DNA from: Bacteroidales bacterium UBA6401 | GTDB lineage: Bacteria; Bacteroidota; Bacteroidia; Bacteroidales; UBA932 | Length of the DNA stretch: 20,330 bases | Direction of reading: 5' to 3' | Assembly (NCBI GenBank): GCA_002438635.1 | Contig: DJPX01000019.1 | Location: forward strand, 1 to 20,330 | In this document: positions 1-6,822 of the stretch, piece by piece | Layout: every line of letters starts with the position of its first letter | Position numbering within the stretch: the first letter of the stretch is position 1 | Made by a program: the position numbers and the translations under genes | The notes under the pieces: model-generated | Told to the model about the DNA's origin: nothing | Databases searched by the model: none | The model's input: only the letters and a program-made list of their open reading frames with translations

Positions 1-5
1 CACTA

Positions 6-851
6 TTAACTTGAATTGGCGAAATAATGTTTTTTTATTTCAGAATGTGTGCTATTTAGATTTTGCAAATCATCTGTATACTGTAATTCATCATTAAAGC
101 TTTTTGAAGACATATCATATAGTGCTTGCGTATAGTTTTTATATGCGATGAGTGCATTGCTCATGTCATTTAGATTTTCATAAATATTAGATAGTACTTT
201 ATAATATTTGACCTTATCAATATCGTCTAAAAATAGTTTATTATATAATGGAATGTATTGAAGTGCTTTCTCTTTATCACCTATATAGCTATACCCCCAA
301 GCTATAATTAGTCTTTCTTTATTATTTATAACTGCAGATACATATTCGTTAAGTATATCTTTTACATCAGAAGTCATAGACTTATTACTTATTAAATTAA
401 ACAAGTATACTGTATAATAATCTGATAGTGTTTGAGAGCCAAGGAGTGATTTATCGATGGTTTTTATAAGTATGAACGCTTCATCATTTTTATTGTGAAG
501 AGTTAGTATGCCAGCGAGTTTAATTGTACTGGTATAGTACATATTAGTGTCTCCTATTTCGTTAAATAAGGATGCTGCTTTTTTTAATCTATCCGAGCAT
601 TCATTCCAGTCAAAAAACACTCTCTCGTATATTTCACTTTGGCTGTAATAGTCCATAGCAAGTGAATATCTATCGTTGGTTTTATATTCCGTGGCTTGTA
701 TGTAATAGCGTAGGGATTCTTTGAGCTTTTTTTGTTCTTGAAAGGAAACTGCCTTATTGTAGCATTCTTCAAATTTATCTCTTCTATGGCATGCGCATAT
801 TGTAAAGGTTAAGACTAGTGGGAATATTATGTAAAGTTGTATGTTTCTCAT
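6..851 (-). CDS. TPR-containing lipoprotein, possibly C-terminally truncated
   Basis: The 281-residue product begins with a lipoprotein signal (hydrophobic stretch to about residue 20, lipobox ending ICAC, Cys21), so it should be membrane-anchored on the periplasmic side or at the outer membrane. The rest is helical with the spacing of tetratricopeptide repeats, for example around residues 30-55, 62-80, 86-110 and 225-245. In Bacteroidales, lipoprotein-signal TPR proteins often continue into a transmembrane helix and a coiled coil with a LuxR-type or kinase domain. Here the frame stops soon after the last TPR, in a polar tail. It may be a short stand-alone version or the product of a stop or frameshift at the window edge; only five bases lie beyond the stop. 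A good promoter lies just upstream (877-908). The TPR call is by pattern only; no partner or function can be named. Confidence 0.6.
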   Translation of the reverse strand: MRNIQLYIIFPLVLTFTICACHRRDKFEECYNKAVSFQEQKKLKESLRYYIQATEYKTNDRYSLAMDYYSQSEIYERVFFDWNECSDRLKKAASLFNEIGDTNMYYTSTIKLAGILTLHNKNDEAFILIKTIDKSLLGSQTLSDYYTVYLFNLISNKSMTSDVKDILNEYVSAVINNKERLIIAWGYSYIGDKEKALQYIPLYNKLFLDDIDKVKYYKVLSNIYENLNDMSNALIAYKNYTQALYDMSSKSFNDELQYTDDLQNLNSTHSEIKKHYFANSS

Positions 852-876
852 AATGAAATGATTTTAGTTATCGATT

Positions 877-908
877 CAAATATAATGGTTTTTAAGATAC
901 GGTACAAA
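877..908 (-). promoter_or_regulatory. Bacteroidota-type promoter for the TPR lipoprotein gene
   Basis: On the minus strand a TTTG (-33 element, plus-strand 905-908) is followed after exactly 20 bases by TATATTTG (-7 element, 877-884). This fits the TTTG-N19/20-TAnnTTTG promoter known for Bacteroides primary sigma factor. The -7 box ends 25 bases before the ATG, so the 5' leader would be about 20 bases. Confidence 0.65.
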
Positions 909-1015
909 GGTTTATTAAACTATTTTTGATTAATTATTTATAAATCACTTGTTTTTCAGCTATTTAGCTTTATATCGAATTAAACTTTTTTATACTTTTT
1001 TAGATAAATTTCCCA

Positions 1016-1023
1016 TAATTTTG
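1016..1023 (+). promoter_or_regulatory. Putative -7 element upstream of the fibronectin-III lipoprotein operon
   Basis: TAATTTTG matches the TAnnTTTG -7 consensus and ends 22 bases before the ATG at 1046. No convincing TTTG is seen 19 to 21 bases upstream, where the sequence is T-rich. This is the only good match in the 194-bp divergent intergenic region on this strand. Confidence 0.45.
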
Positions 1024-1045
1024 CAATCGTGTAAATTATATAATT

Positions 1046-2752
1046 ATGAGAAAATTAGCTTTTATTTTTTGTCTTTTGACATTGTTTTCCTGTGTAAAAC
1101 AGGAAGAAAAAATTGGTAATTCAAAGTATTCTAAATCTCCTGATGAATTAAGGCTAGCGGAATACAATGATGATGTTGCTAATCTTGCTCAATGTCTCAG
1201 TCTGGCGATGAAGTACGATAATGAATTAGGCAAGGTCGTTAGAAGTGAATCTTTGAATCGATTTGATGGAGATGTCAATGTGTTGTTCTCTGATTTGTCT
1301 AAAAAGTCTATTTCGATTACAACAAAGTCGGGAAATAAAGAAATGCGAATTGATGATTATTTGTCATCTTTTCTTACTAAAACGAAAACTACGGAAGAAA
1401 AATCCGTGATTGATAAATTGCAAGAGGAATACCCGTTGTTACAAGTCGCTATTCCTGTTCATCATGAAGAATGGGATGGAACTACACCATTAAAGGTTGC
1501 GTATGTCCCTTATCCTTTTGACGAGAAAAATACTGATGCTATTCCCGCTATCACGCCAGAAGGTGAGTGGGTAATGCTTGATGCTAATGTTGAACCTGAT
1601 GAACCAGTCATTGTTTTATCTCAAAATGAAAGGAGTTCTGGTTTTCCTCCTATGGTTGACACATTGATTCAAGTGAAACCAACTTTAGGACCTGCTACCC
1701 CTCAAAACCTTAAAGCAGTTGTCGCAAATGATTATATTGAATTGAGCTGGGACAAGGTTTCTTGTTTTACATATTGGATTTATAGAAAGGGTCCTAATGA
1801 TGCAGATTTTTCTAAGCTTGGTTCATCAAATTCTGAGGTATATAATGATAAAGCCATCTCTGCAAATACCGTGTATTTCTATTATGTCGTTGCCGTAAAT
1901 TTAACTATTAATAATCATAAGTTTATAGAGCATGTATCAGACCCGTCAAATACTGTTCGTATTCAGGCTCCAAGCATTCCAGATCCTCTTTCATATTTTA
2001 ATGTAGTGTGTCAAGGAGAAAATATAGAATTTAGATGGAATGATGATGGAATTCCTGATTCGAGAGTTATTATCAATTATAAAGACGCTGTCACTCAAAG
2101 TGATTATAGTTTGTTGCATACTTCTTTATCATCTTCAGTTAATTGGAGTTATGAAAGTATAATTAAAGGTAGACGCGTAGTTTATCAAGCAAGACGCGAA
2201 CATAATGTCGGTCTGTCAAACCCGATATATTCGTTCATTTATCCGCCATATAGGAATACTGCTGAATCTTCTCAAGTAAGAGTGAAATCAATTTCGATTA
2301 AGAATTTAAACGATGTGGAAGCATGGTATAGCGGGGCCCCAGAGTTTTATATTAAAATATTTAAAGCCAATACTGATGCTAATGGAAATATATCTACAGC
2401 AGAAGTTGGTGGTGAATACAGACTCGCTTTTTCGGAAAGAACTAATTCGCAGGAGTTTGATGCTTTGGTTTATTCATGGTTAGTCGATGAACAATTGGGA
2501 TGGAGTGAAGCGATTACTATTTATATGGTTGAAGGTGATAATGATAAAGATTGTGAGTTTCAAGCAAGTGCTCAAATAGGAATCCCGGATTATGCTAAGC
2601 TTGAGTTGTCTTACACTATGTCCCCTCGATTTGATGCAAAGTTTTCAACATCTGGGCAGAATTGTGGTAGAGGTACGATTTACTATTTTGAAAATCCGAA
2701 GAAAACTCTTAACTTTTCGAATGAAATTGATGTTGAGGTAGATGATAAGTAA
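1046..2752 (+). CDS. Lipoprotein with fibronectin type III domains
   Basis: The product has 568 residues. A lipoprotein signal is visible (hydrophobic to residue 15, lipobox FSC, Cys16), so it is probably anchored in the outer membrane. Residues 20-195 form an N-terminal region that I cannot assign; its later part is rich in Trp, Pro and Asn, and a proline-rich linker follows. Residues about 215-305 look like a fibronectin type III domain (a P-x-P-x-N-L start, then LSWDKV, and a late Y-F-Y-Y-V-V-A-V strand), and residues 310-400 may be a second, weaker one. The C-terminal 165 residues look like a beta-rich domain of unknown type. It is first in a tight unit: the next gene starts 9 bases after its stop. 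A role in surface binding or envelope structure is inference. No enzyme motif is seen. Confidence 0.7.
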   Translation: MRKLAFIFCLLTLFSCVKQEEKIGNSKYSKSPDELRLAEYNDDVANLAQCLSLAMKYDNELGKVVRSESLNRFDGDVNVLFSDLSKKSISITTKSGNKEMRIDDYLSSFLTKTKTTEEKSVIDKLQEEYPLLQVAIPVHHEEWDGTTPLKVAYVPYPFDEKNTDAIPAITPEGEWVMLDANVEPDEPVIVLSQNERSSGFPPMVDTLIQVKPTLGPATPQNLKAVVANDYIELSWDKVSCFTYWIYRKGPNDADFSKLGSSNSEVYNDKAISANTVYFYYVVAVNLTINNHKFIEHVSDPSNTVRIQAPSIPDPLSYFNVVCQGENIEFRWNDDGIPDSRVIINYKDAVTQSDYSLLHTSLSSSVNWSYESIIKGRRVVYQARREHNVGLSNPIYSFIYPPYRNTAESSQVRVKSISIKNLNDVEAWYSGAPEFYIKIFKANTDANGNISTAEVGGEYRLAFSERTNSQEFDALVYSWLVDEQLGWSEAITIYMVEGDNDKDCEFQASAQIGIPDYAKLELSYTMSPRFDAKFSTSGQNCGRGTIYYFENPKKTLNFSNEIDVEVDDK

Positions 2753-2761
2753 TTTTGTTAT

Positions 2762-3415
2762 ATGAGAAAGATTATTGTTTTATTATTGTTCGGTTTCTTG
2801 GGGGTGGCATTGTCTGCTCAAGACGTTATAACTAAAAAGGATGGCACCACATTGGATGTGAAGGTGTTGACTGCTACTCCTGATGGGGTGAAATATAGGA
2901 TTATGTCCGAACATAATGGTCCAGTTTATTTTATCTCTTCAGAAGACTTCACGAAGATTCAGTATAAAAAGAATTTGAGACCTAATATGAAATATAAGGA
3001 ATTGAGGCGAATTTACCGCACTAAAGATTATGTTCACTATGAAAATGCTGCATATCAGCCTGGAATTATGGGTATTGCTTCATTCTTGGTTCCAGGACTT
3101 GGTGCTTGTCTTGCCGATGAATGGGCGAGGGGATTACCATGTTTTGTGGGAACAAGTCTTTTAGTCGGTGCTGCTTATGATACATACATTAATGGCGCTC
3201 CAAACTATGCTCTTTGTGCTATGGCAGGTGGAGTCGCTCTTTGGATATGGAGTATAGTTGATGCTGTGAATATCAGTAAGGTTAAGAATATGTACATTCA
3301 TGATTACATGAAGATGTATGGAGCTAATCTGACGGTTTTACCATCTGTGTCTTATGCAAAGTTGAATAATTCGATGGTTCCTGTCGCAGGTTTAACACTT
3401 TCTTTAAATTTTTAG
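2762..3415 (+). CDS. Small secreted/membrane protein of a Bacteroidales-specific family, paralogue 1
   Basis: The product has 217 residues. A cleavable signal peptide ends at about residue 19-20 (ALSAQ). Residues 21-70 form a short beta-rich unit with the pattern I-x-K-K-D-G-T-x-L, ending in a GPVYFIS strand, a type common at the N-terminus of Bacteroidales envelope proteins. From residue 73 (NLRPNMKY) the sequence is homologous to the next gene: a charged stretch ending in KDYVHY, a first hydrophobic segment with the motif FLVPGLG (about 108-115), a second with ALWIWSIVDAV (about 158-170), then KVKNMY, and an AGLTLSLNF C-terminus. I recognise the RPGMKY...PGLG...VKNMY arrangement from unnamed Bacteroidales proteins but know no function. 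It lies 9 bases after the upstream lipoprotein gene and 2 bases before its paralogue, so co-transcription is likely. Confidence 0.65.
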   Translation: MRKIIVLLLFGFLGVALSAQDVITKKDGTTLDVKVLTATPDGVKYRIMSEHNGPVYFISSEDFTKIQYKKNLRPNMKYKELRRIYRTKDYVHYENAAYQPGIMGIASFLVPGLGACLADEWARGLPCFVGTSLLVGAAYDTYINGAPNYALCAMAGGVALWIWSIVDAVNISKVKNMYIHDYMKMYGANLTVLPSVSYAKLNNSMVPVAGLTLSLNF

Positions 3416-3417
3416 TT

Positions 3418-3942
3418 ATGAAAAAGTTGATTTTAGCATTATTTCTCTTTGGCTTTTCGTTTTTAGCTTCAGCGCAGAATAATATTGAAGAAAAAGAGGG
3501 CATTCGTCCTGGAATGAGATATGAGTACCTTAAAAAGATATACAACCCTAAGGATTATAACAAGTATTCTGACTTATATGGAGAAAATCTTTTTTCTGTA
3601 GGACTAACTTCTCTTTTTATCCCTGGACTTGGAGATAATCTTGTAGATGAGGGACTTAGAGGGTTTATAAAATTCGGGTCAGCTTGCGCCTTGGTTGGTG
3701 CTGATCTTATTCTTAATTCTTATGATTGGGAGTATTGTATGTATTTCGAGTTTGCAATAATAGGTTATTGGATATGGAATGTTGTAGATAGTATAAGGGT
3801 GGCGATGGTAAAAAATATGTACTTCACTGATTTATATAGTGAATATGGCGTGAGATTTAATATCGCCCCTACTTTTTCTCCTATTGTTACTCCGACTGGG
3901 ATTGCTCCTACAGCTGGCCTGTCTCTTTCTTTGTCTTTTTAA
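3418..3942 (+). CDS. Small secreted/membrane protein, paralogue 2 (lacks the N-terminal beta unit)
   Basis: The product has 174 residues. A signal peptide ends at about residue 19-20 (LASAQ), and after a short acidic linker the protein goes straight into the shared core: IRPGMRY (about 28), YNPKDYNKY, FIPGLG (about 70-75), a Trp-rich hydrophobic segment (YWIWNVVDSI), VKNMY, and a C-terminus AGLSLSLSF. It is thus a tandem paralogue of the gene ending 2 bases upstream, without that protein's residues 21-70. The two hydrophobic segments suggest an inner-membrane protein. Its last 12 codons and its terminator occur again at 5783-5888, as part of a long direct repeat. Function unknown. Confidence 0.65.
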   Translation: MKKLILALFLFGFSFLASAQNNIEEKEGIRPGMRYEYLKKIYNPKDYNKYSDLYGENLFSVGLTSLFIPGLGDNLVDEGLRGFIKFGSACALVGADLILNSYDWEYCMYFEFAIIGYWIWNVVDSIRVAMVKNMYFTDLYSEYGVRFNIAPTFSPIVTPTGIAPTAGLSLSLSF

Positions 3943-4013
3943 AAACCAAATTTTCTCGTATAAAAAAATACCTTGGACTGTTTCAGCCCAAGGTATTTTA
4001 TCATAAAGGTTTT
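3908..4013. repeat. 106-bp direct repeat, left copy (gene 3' end plus terminator)
   Basis: Positions 3908-4013 match 5783-5888 at a constant offset of 1875 bases, without gaps, with five mismatches (3915, 3919, 3924, 3998, 4002). The copy covers the last 35 bases of the paralogue 2 gene, its stop codon, the spacer and the whole hairpin terminator. The identity of the non-coding part shows common descent, not convergent terminators. Confidence 0.9.
3965..3999. terminator. Bidirectional intrinsic terminator, left copy
   Basis: AAAATACCTTGG (3965-3976) pairs perfectly with CCAAGGTATTTT (3988-3999) around an 11-base loop. In the plus direction the stem ends in TTTTAT. In the minus direction a run of seven T follows, so it is the stronger terminator that way. 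It lies between the convergent 3' ends of the paralogue 2 gene (3942) and the DUF4377-like gene (4051). Confidence 0.85.
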
Positions 4014-4050
4014 CGAGTGCCGGAATGGATTTTTGGGATACTATAGGTAA

Positions 4051-4482
4051 TCACTGATTGCGATGGAAATACTCACTTGGTGGAGGTAATTCCTCGCTAT
4101 AACGGATATAATTATCAGGAAGGCCTTCGGAGTCTTTCTTCTCAGAGGACATCACTTTTATCAAGCGCAGGTAGATATAACATGGAATGTCGGCAATTTT
4201 TAATAGACTCTTATCTTTAATCTTTTCTGCTTTTATCTGATATTCATATCCAGGTTCATAATTATCAAACCCCACAATCCAGTCAAATTTGTTCCAAGTG
4301 TTACTCCCTTTTTCTTTGACAAAAAAGTAGGGTGCCCATAAACCATTACCATCACAATAGCATCCTCTTTCAGAGGCAACTATATACTCTTTTGCTGGGT
4401 ATACTTTAAAATCTTCCTCTTGTTTTGCACAAGAAGAGAATACGAATAAAATGGAAATATAAATCATTAGATTGCGTTTCAT
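4051..4482 (-). CDS. Small lipoprotein with a DUF4377-like domain
   Basis: The product has 143 residues. The N-terminus is a lipoprotein signal with lipobox FSSC (Cys18). The middle carries a W-N-K-F...GF-x-x-Y-E-P-G-Y-E-Y pattern at about residues 63-82, followed by a LRLIKVMS strand. This resembles the DUF4377 domain found in small bacterial envelope lipoproteins, whose biochemical role is not known to me. A Cys-x-Cys lies near residue 41. It follows the astacin gene by 12 bases on the same strand, so both are probably transcribed together and the mRNA ends at the hairpin 3965-3999. Being an accessory, inhibitor or substrate of the protease would fit the pairing but is only inference. Confidence 0.6.
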   Translation of the reverse strand: MKRNLMIYISILFVFSSCAKQEEDFKVYPAKEYIVASERGCYCDGNGLWAPYFFVKEKGSNTWNKFDWIVGFDNYEPGYEYQIKAEKIKDKSLLKIADIPCYIYLRLIKVMSSEKKDSEGLPDNYIRYSEELPPPSEYFHRNQ

Positions 4483-4494
4483 AATAATTAAGAA

Positions 4495-5715
4495 TTAAGG
4501 ATTAATTTCAACCGAGCAACTTTCTTCGTGTATTAAGTAACTTATGCCGTATGATTCATGATAGTGATTTGTCGTATACCTTGGTATATCATAGAAAGTA
4601 GATCCAGCCGACACATTTACATAAAGTGTATTTTGAGAAGTATAATTATTTCCCGGTTCAGTTCCTTCGAAGTGATAGGTAGTTATGGTAATCTTAAGAG
4701 ATTTATCATAATTGATGGCAACATTATTTTTGTTTAAATCTCGGAAATAGATACGATGTGTATAGCAAATATCCTGTCTAATATCATCGCCACTACTATA
4801 ATCCTTGATATGATCAACTGTTGAGCGTATATAAGGAATTGGACCATATAACCTGTCAATAGCAGCTAAATCTTTATCTGTTAAGTGTGTGCGTTGACTC
4901 TCGAAACATGAACCATCTAATTTAGTTATTGTTGGAATATTAGTGTCTTTAGCAAAAGCCCAAGAACCATAATGCATAATGGATTGGTAATCGTAAGTAC
5001 CAAAATTCTTTCCATTATAACTCTGCTGAGAGAAAGTCTGAAAGTTGTGTTCTTTCCCTCTTTCTATGTTGTTATTATGAATAATAATGTATGAGTCTCG
5101 ATCTGTCCTTGATTGTTCATGGAAATAACCAAGTGAGTGAAGAAGCTCATGCGCTGCAGTTCCTGCTACATAAAGATTATATTGAAGATTAATATTGTTT
5201 ATTGATTGTTTGCCCACTGGAGAGTTATTGGTTGATGGGGTGGCGATGAAGTTAATGCCATCAGACGAAAGCCGTGAACTAGATTCTTGGAAAGTTATTG
5301 ACGTGACAGCCCTTTCAATCATAGATATTCCCGAATGTATGGCGTTCTTGGCAGTTGTGGTAAATTCAGGTGATATATAATACTTTATAACCCCAGACCA
5401 TCTTGCAGAAGTTTCAGTTCGAAATGCTGCTTTTGTTCCTGTATAAAAGGATTCTACTTGTTCTTTTGAAAATAACATATCTCCAAGGAAATATGTGCTG
5501 TCCATCAAGTCCATGTATACAAATTTGCCATTACCAATTGGTACTTCTTTTACCTCCCCTTTAGGAACGTATTCCTCGTTATAGTCGATGCGGTTTACGC
5601 TTGTGGTACTCTGATTATCCTTGTTACAGGATAATACCAAAACCAATAATAAAAAAAGAATAATACTTTTTTGCCGGTTCTTGAATCTAAACAGAAATTT
5701 AAAATCATAATGCAT
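4495..5715 (-). CDS. Astacin-family (M12A) zinc metalloprotease lipoprotein
   Basis: The product has 406 residues. After a basic N-terminus, a hydrophobic stretch ends in lipobox LVLSC (Cys30), so it is an envelope lipoprotein. The catalytic domain runs from about Trp106 to residue 291. The extended astacin signature HELLHSLGYFHEQSRTDRD is complete (His189, His193 and His199 as zinc ligands, Glu190 as catalytic base), and the Met-turn SIMHYG follows (Met247, with Tyr249 as the usual fifth ligand). Residues 31-100 may act as a propeptide. Residues 292-406 form a beta-rich C-terminal domain I cannot assign. It is expected to be an active secreted endopeptidase acting at the cell envelope. A promoter lies 19 bases upstream. 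Together with the downstream DUF4377-like gene it forms a two-gene cassette flanked by 106-bp direct repeats. Family assignment is very secure; substrate unknown. Confidence 0.93.
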   Translation of the reverse strand: MHYDFKFLFRFKNRQKSIILFLLLVLVLSCNKDNQSTTSVNRIDYNEEYVPKGEVKEVPIGNGKFVYMDLMDSTYFLGDMLFSKEQVESFYTGTKAAFRTETSARWSGVIKYYISPEFTTTAKNAIHSGISMIERAVTSITFQESSSRLSSDGINFIATPSTNNSPVGKQSINNINLQYNLYVAGTAAHELLHSLGYFHEQSRTDRDSYIIIHNNNIERGKEHNFQTFSQQSYNGKNFGTYDYQSIMHYGSWAFAKDTNIPTITKLDGSCFESQRTHLTDKDLAAIDRLYGPIPYIRSTVDHIKDYSSGDDIRQDICYTHRIYFRDLNKNNVAINYDKSLKITITTYHFEGTEPGNNYTSQNTLYVNVSAGSTFYDIPRYTTNHYHESYGISYLIHEESCSVEINP

Positions 5716-5734
5716 TTATTTTGTGGTTACAAGC

Positions 5735-5766
5735 GAAAGGTATGAATAATTTTCGACTAATCCAAA
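5735..5766 (-). promoter_or_regulatory. Putative promoter of the astacin cassette
   Basis: On the minus strand a TTTG (plus-strand 5763-5766) precedes TACCTTTC (5735-5742) by 20 bases. The -7 box differs from TAnnTTTG only in its last base, and the spacing is the same as at the promoter 877-908. The -7 box ends 19 bases before the ATG. The cassette therefore seems to carry its own promoter between the right repeat and the gene. Confidence 0.45.
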
Positions 5767-5782
5767 TCAGTATTTCCCCCCA

Positions 5783-5817
5783 CTACAGCGGGCTTGTCGC
5801 TTTCTTTGTCTTTTTAA
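5783..5817 (+). pseudogene. 3' stump of a third paralogue of the small membrane protein family
   Basis: Read in frame, the last 12 codons before TAA at 5815-5817 encode T-T-A-G-L-S-L-S-L-S-F, against P-T-A-G-L-S-L-S-L-S-F in paralogue 2. The three base differences inside the shared AGLSLSLSF part (5790, 5794, 5799) are all synonymous. Upstream in this frame there is a stop at 5758-5760, and no similarity to the rest of the gene is seen. It is best read as the remaining end of a gene copy whose body was lost or replaced by the protease cassette. Confidence 0.55.
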
Positions 5818-5841
5818 AAACCAAATTTTCTCGTATAAAAA

Positions 5842-5872
5842 AATACCTTGGACTGTTTCAGCCCAAGGTATT
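5842..5872. terminator. Intrinsic terminator, right copy, at the tpiA 3' end
   Basis: AATACCTTGG (5842-5851) pairs with CCAAGGTATT (5863-5872) around an 11-base loop identical to the left copy. In the minus direction, that of tpiA, it is followed by a T run, so it should end the tpiA transcript 21 bases after the stop codon. In the plus direction the T-tract is interrupted by C5873. Confidence 0.85.
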
Positions 5873-5892
5873 CTATTATAAAGGTTTTTTGT

Positions 5893-6648
5893 TTAGAATG
5901 ATTTTGCTATTGAAAGGAAATCATCGGCTTTTAGAGCGGCGCCTCCTATAAGTCCACCATCTATGTCTTTTTTAGCGAAGAGTTCTTTAGCGTTAGATGG
6001 CTTGCAAGATCCTCCATAAAGGATGGATATTTCTTCTGCGACTTCTTTACCGAACTGTTCTGAAAGCACGTTGCGGATGAACGCGTGAATCTCTTCAGCT
6101 TGCTCTGCAGTAGCGGTTTTACCAGTTCCGATAGCCCAGACAGGTTCGTATGCAACGATGATATTTTTCATGTCTTCTGCGCTGAAATGTGAAAGAACAT
6201 TTAAAATCTGTGCTTTAACCACATCGAAGTGCTTTCCTGCCTCTCTTTCTTCAAGAGTTTCGCCTACGCATAAGATAACTCCGAGTCCGTGTGCAAGTGC
6301 CAACTTTGTCTTTTCTACTAATTTCTCATCAGTCTCGCCATAATACTGACGGCGCTCAGAGTGACCGAGAATGGTATATTCGCAATGAACAGACTCTAGC
6401 ATTGCTGCTGAAACTTCACCTGTATATGCCCCTTTCTCCTTGTCAGCACAATTCTCTGCTGAAAGGCTTACGCTTGAGCCTTTTACAATCTCAGCAATAG
6501 GGTAGAGGTGAGTGAAAGGCGTAGCGATGATTAGTTTTACATCTGTCGGAACCTCACTGGCTCCATTGACAACGGCTTTTGCAAGTTCAATTCCTTCTGG
6601 AACTGTAGTATTCATCTTCCAGTTACCAGCTACAATTTTTTTTCTCAT
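5893..6648 (-). CDS. tpiA: Triosephosphate isomerase
   Basis: The product is a cytoplasmic glycolytic enzyme that interconverts dihydroxyacetone phosphate and glyceraldehyde 3-phosphate. Its 251 residues match the usual family length. Catalytic features are all present: the substrate-binding GNWKMN at 8-13 (Lys11), the electrophile His96 in LGHSERR, the base Glu168 in AYEPVWAIGTGK with the flexible loop 6 behind it, and the phosphate-binding YGGS (211-214) and GGLIGGAAL. The TIM-barrel is complete. The gene is monocistronic on the minus strand, ends at the hairpin 5842-5872, and diverges from tyrS with 174 bp between the start codons. A -7 element lies 32 bases upstream of the ATG. Confidence 0.98.
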   Translation of the reverse strand: MRKKIVAGNWKMNTTVPEGIELAKAVVNGASEVPTDVKLIIATPFTHLYPIAEIVKGSSVSLSAENCADKEKGAYTGEVSAAMLESVHCEYTILGHSERRQYYGETDEKLVEKTKLALAHGLGVILCVGETLEEREAGKHFDVVKAQILNVLSHFSAEDMKNIIVAYEPVWAIGTGKTATAEQAEEIHAFIRNVLSEQFGKEVAEEISILYGGSCKPSNAKELFAKKDIDGGLIGGAALKADDFLSIAKSF

Positions 6649-6680
6649 AACAGTATATGTTTATATGTTTTTTCCGTGCG

Positions 6681-6688
6681 CAAAGTTA
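6681..6688 (-). promoter_or_regulatory. Putative -7 element for tpiA
   Basis: The minus strand reads TAACTTTG, an exact TAnnTTTG match, ending 32 bases before the tpiA ATG. No clear TTTG is found at the -33 distance. The position suits a leader of about 28 bases. Confidence 0.5.
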
Positions 6689-6822
6689 ACATTTTATTGT
6701 TAAATTTGTAAGGTTTGGAGGGTTGAATAATGCATCGCTAGAGTTTGCGGGTGCGATTAAAGATATCCAAGTTAATTAGTTTTATGATTGATAGTATGGT
6801 CTAATTAGGCTAATAAAGTTGT

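Larger units (their letters stand above)
5783..5888. repeat. 106-bp direct repeat, right copy (gene stump plus terminator)
   Basis: This is the partner of 3908-4013, with 101 of 106 bases identical and no gaps. It ends 4 bases before the tpiA stop codon. The two copies bracket the astacin/DUF4377-like cassette, and recombination between them would remove 1875 bp and leave paralogue 2, one terminator and tpiA intact. Confidence 0.9.

Noticed and set aside
4014..4050. Possible extension of the left repeat into a tpiA-like 3' end
   Set aside because: Only a short GAATG-GATTTT similarity is seen after 4013, which is too short to separate from chance.
3908..5888. Insertion sequence or integrative element
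   Set aside because: No transposase or integrase, no terminal inverted repeats, and the direct repeats are gene-end and terminator sequence rather than a short target duplication.
5721..5951. Plus-strand open frame of 76 codons
   Set aside because: It runs through the right repeat, the terminator hairpin and the antisense of tpiA. The likely coding frame in this repeat is another one, shared with paralogue 2.
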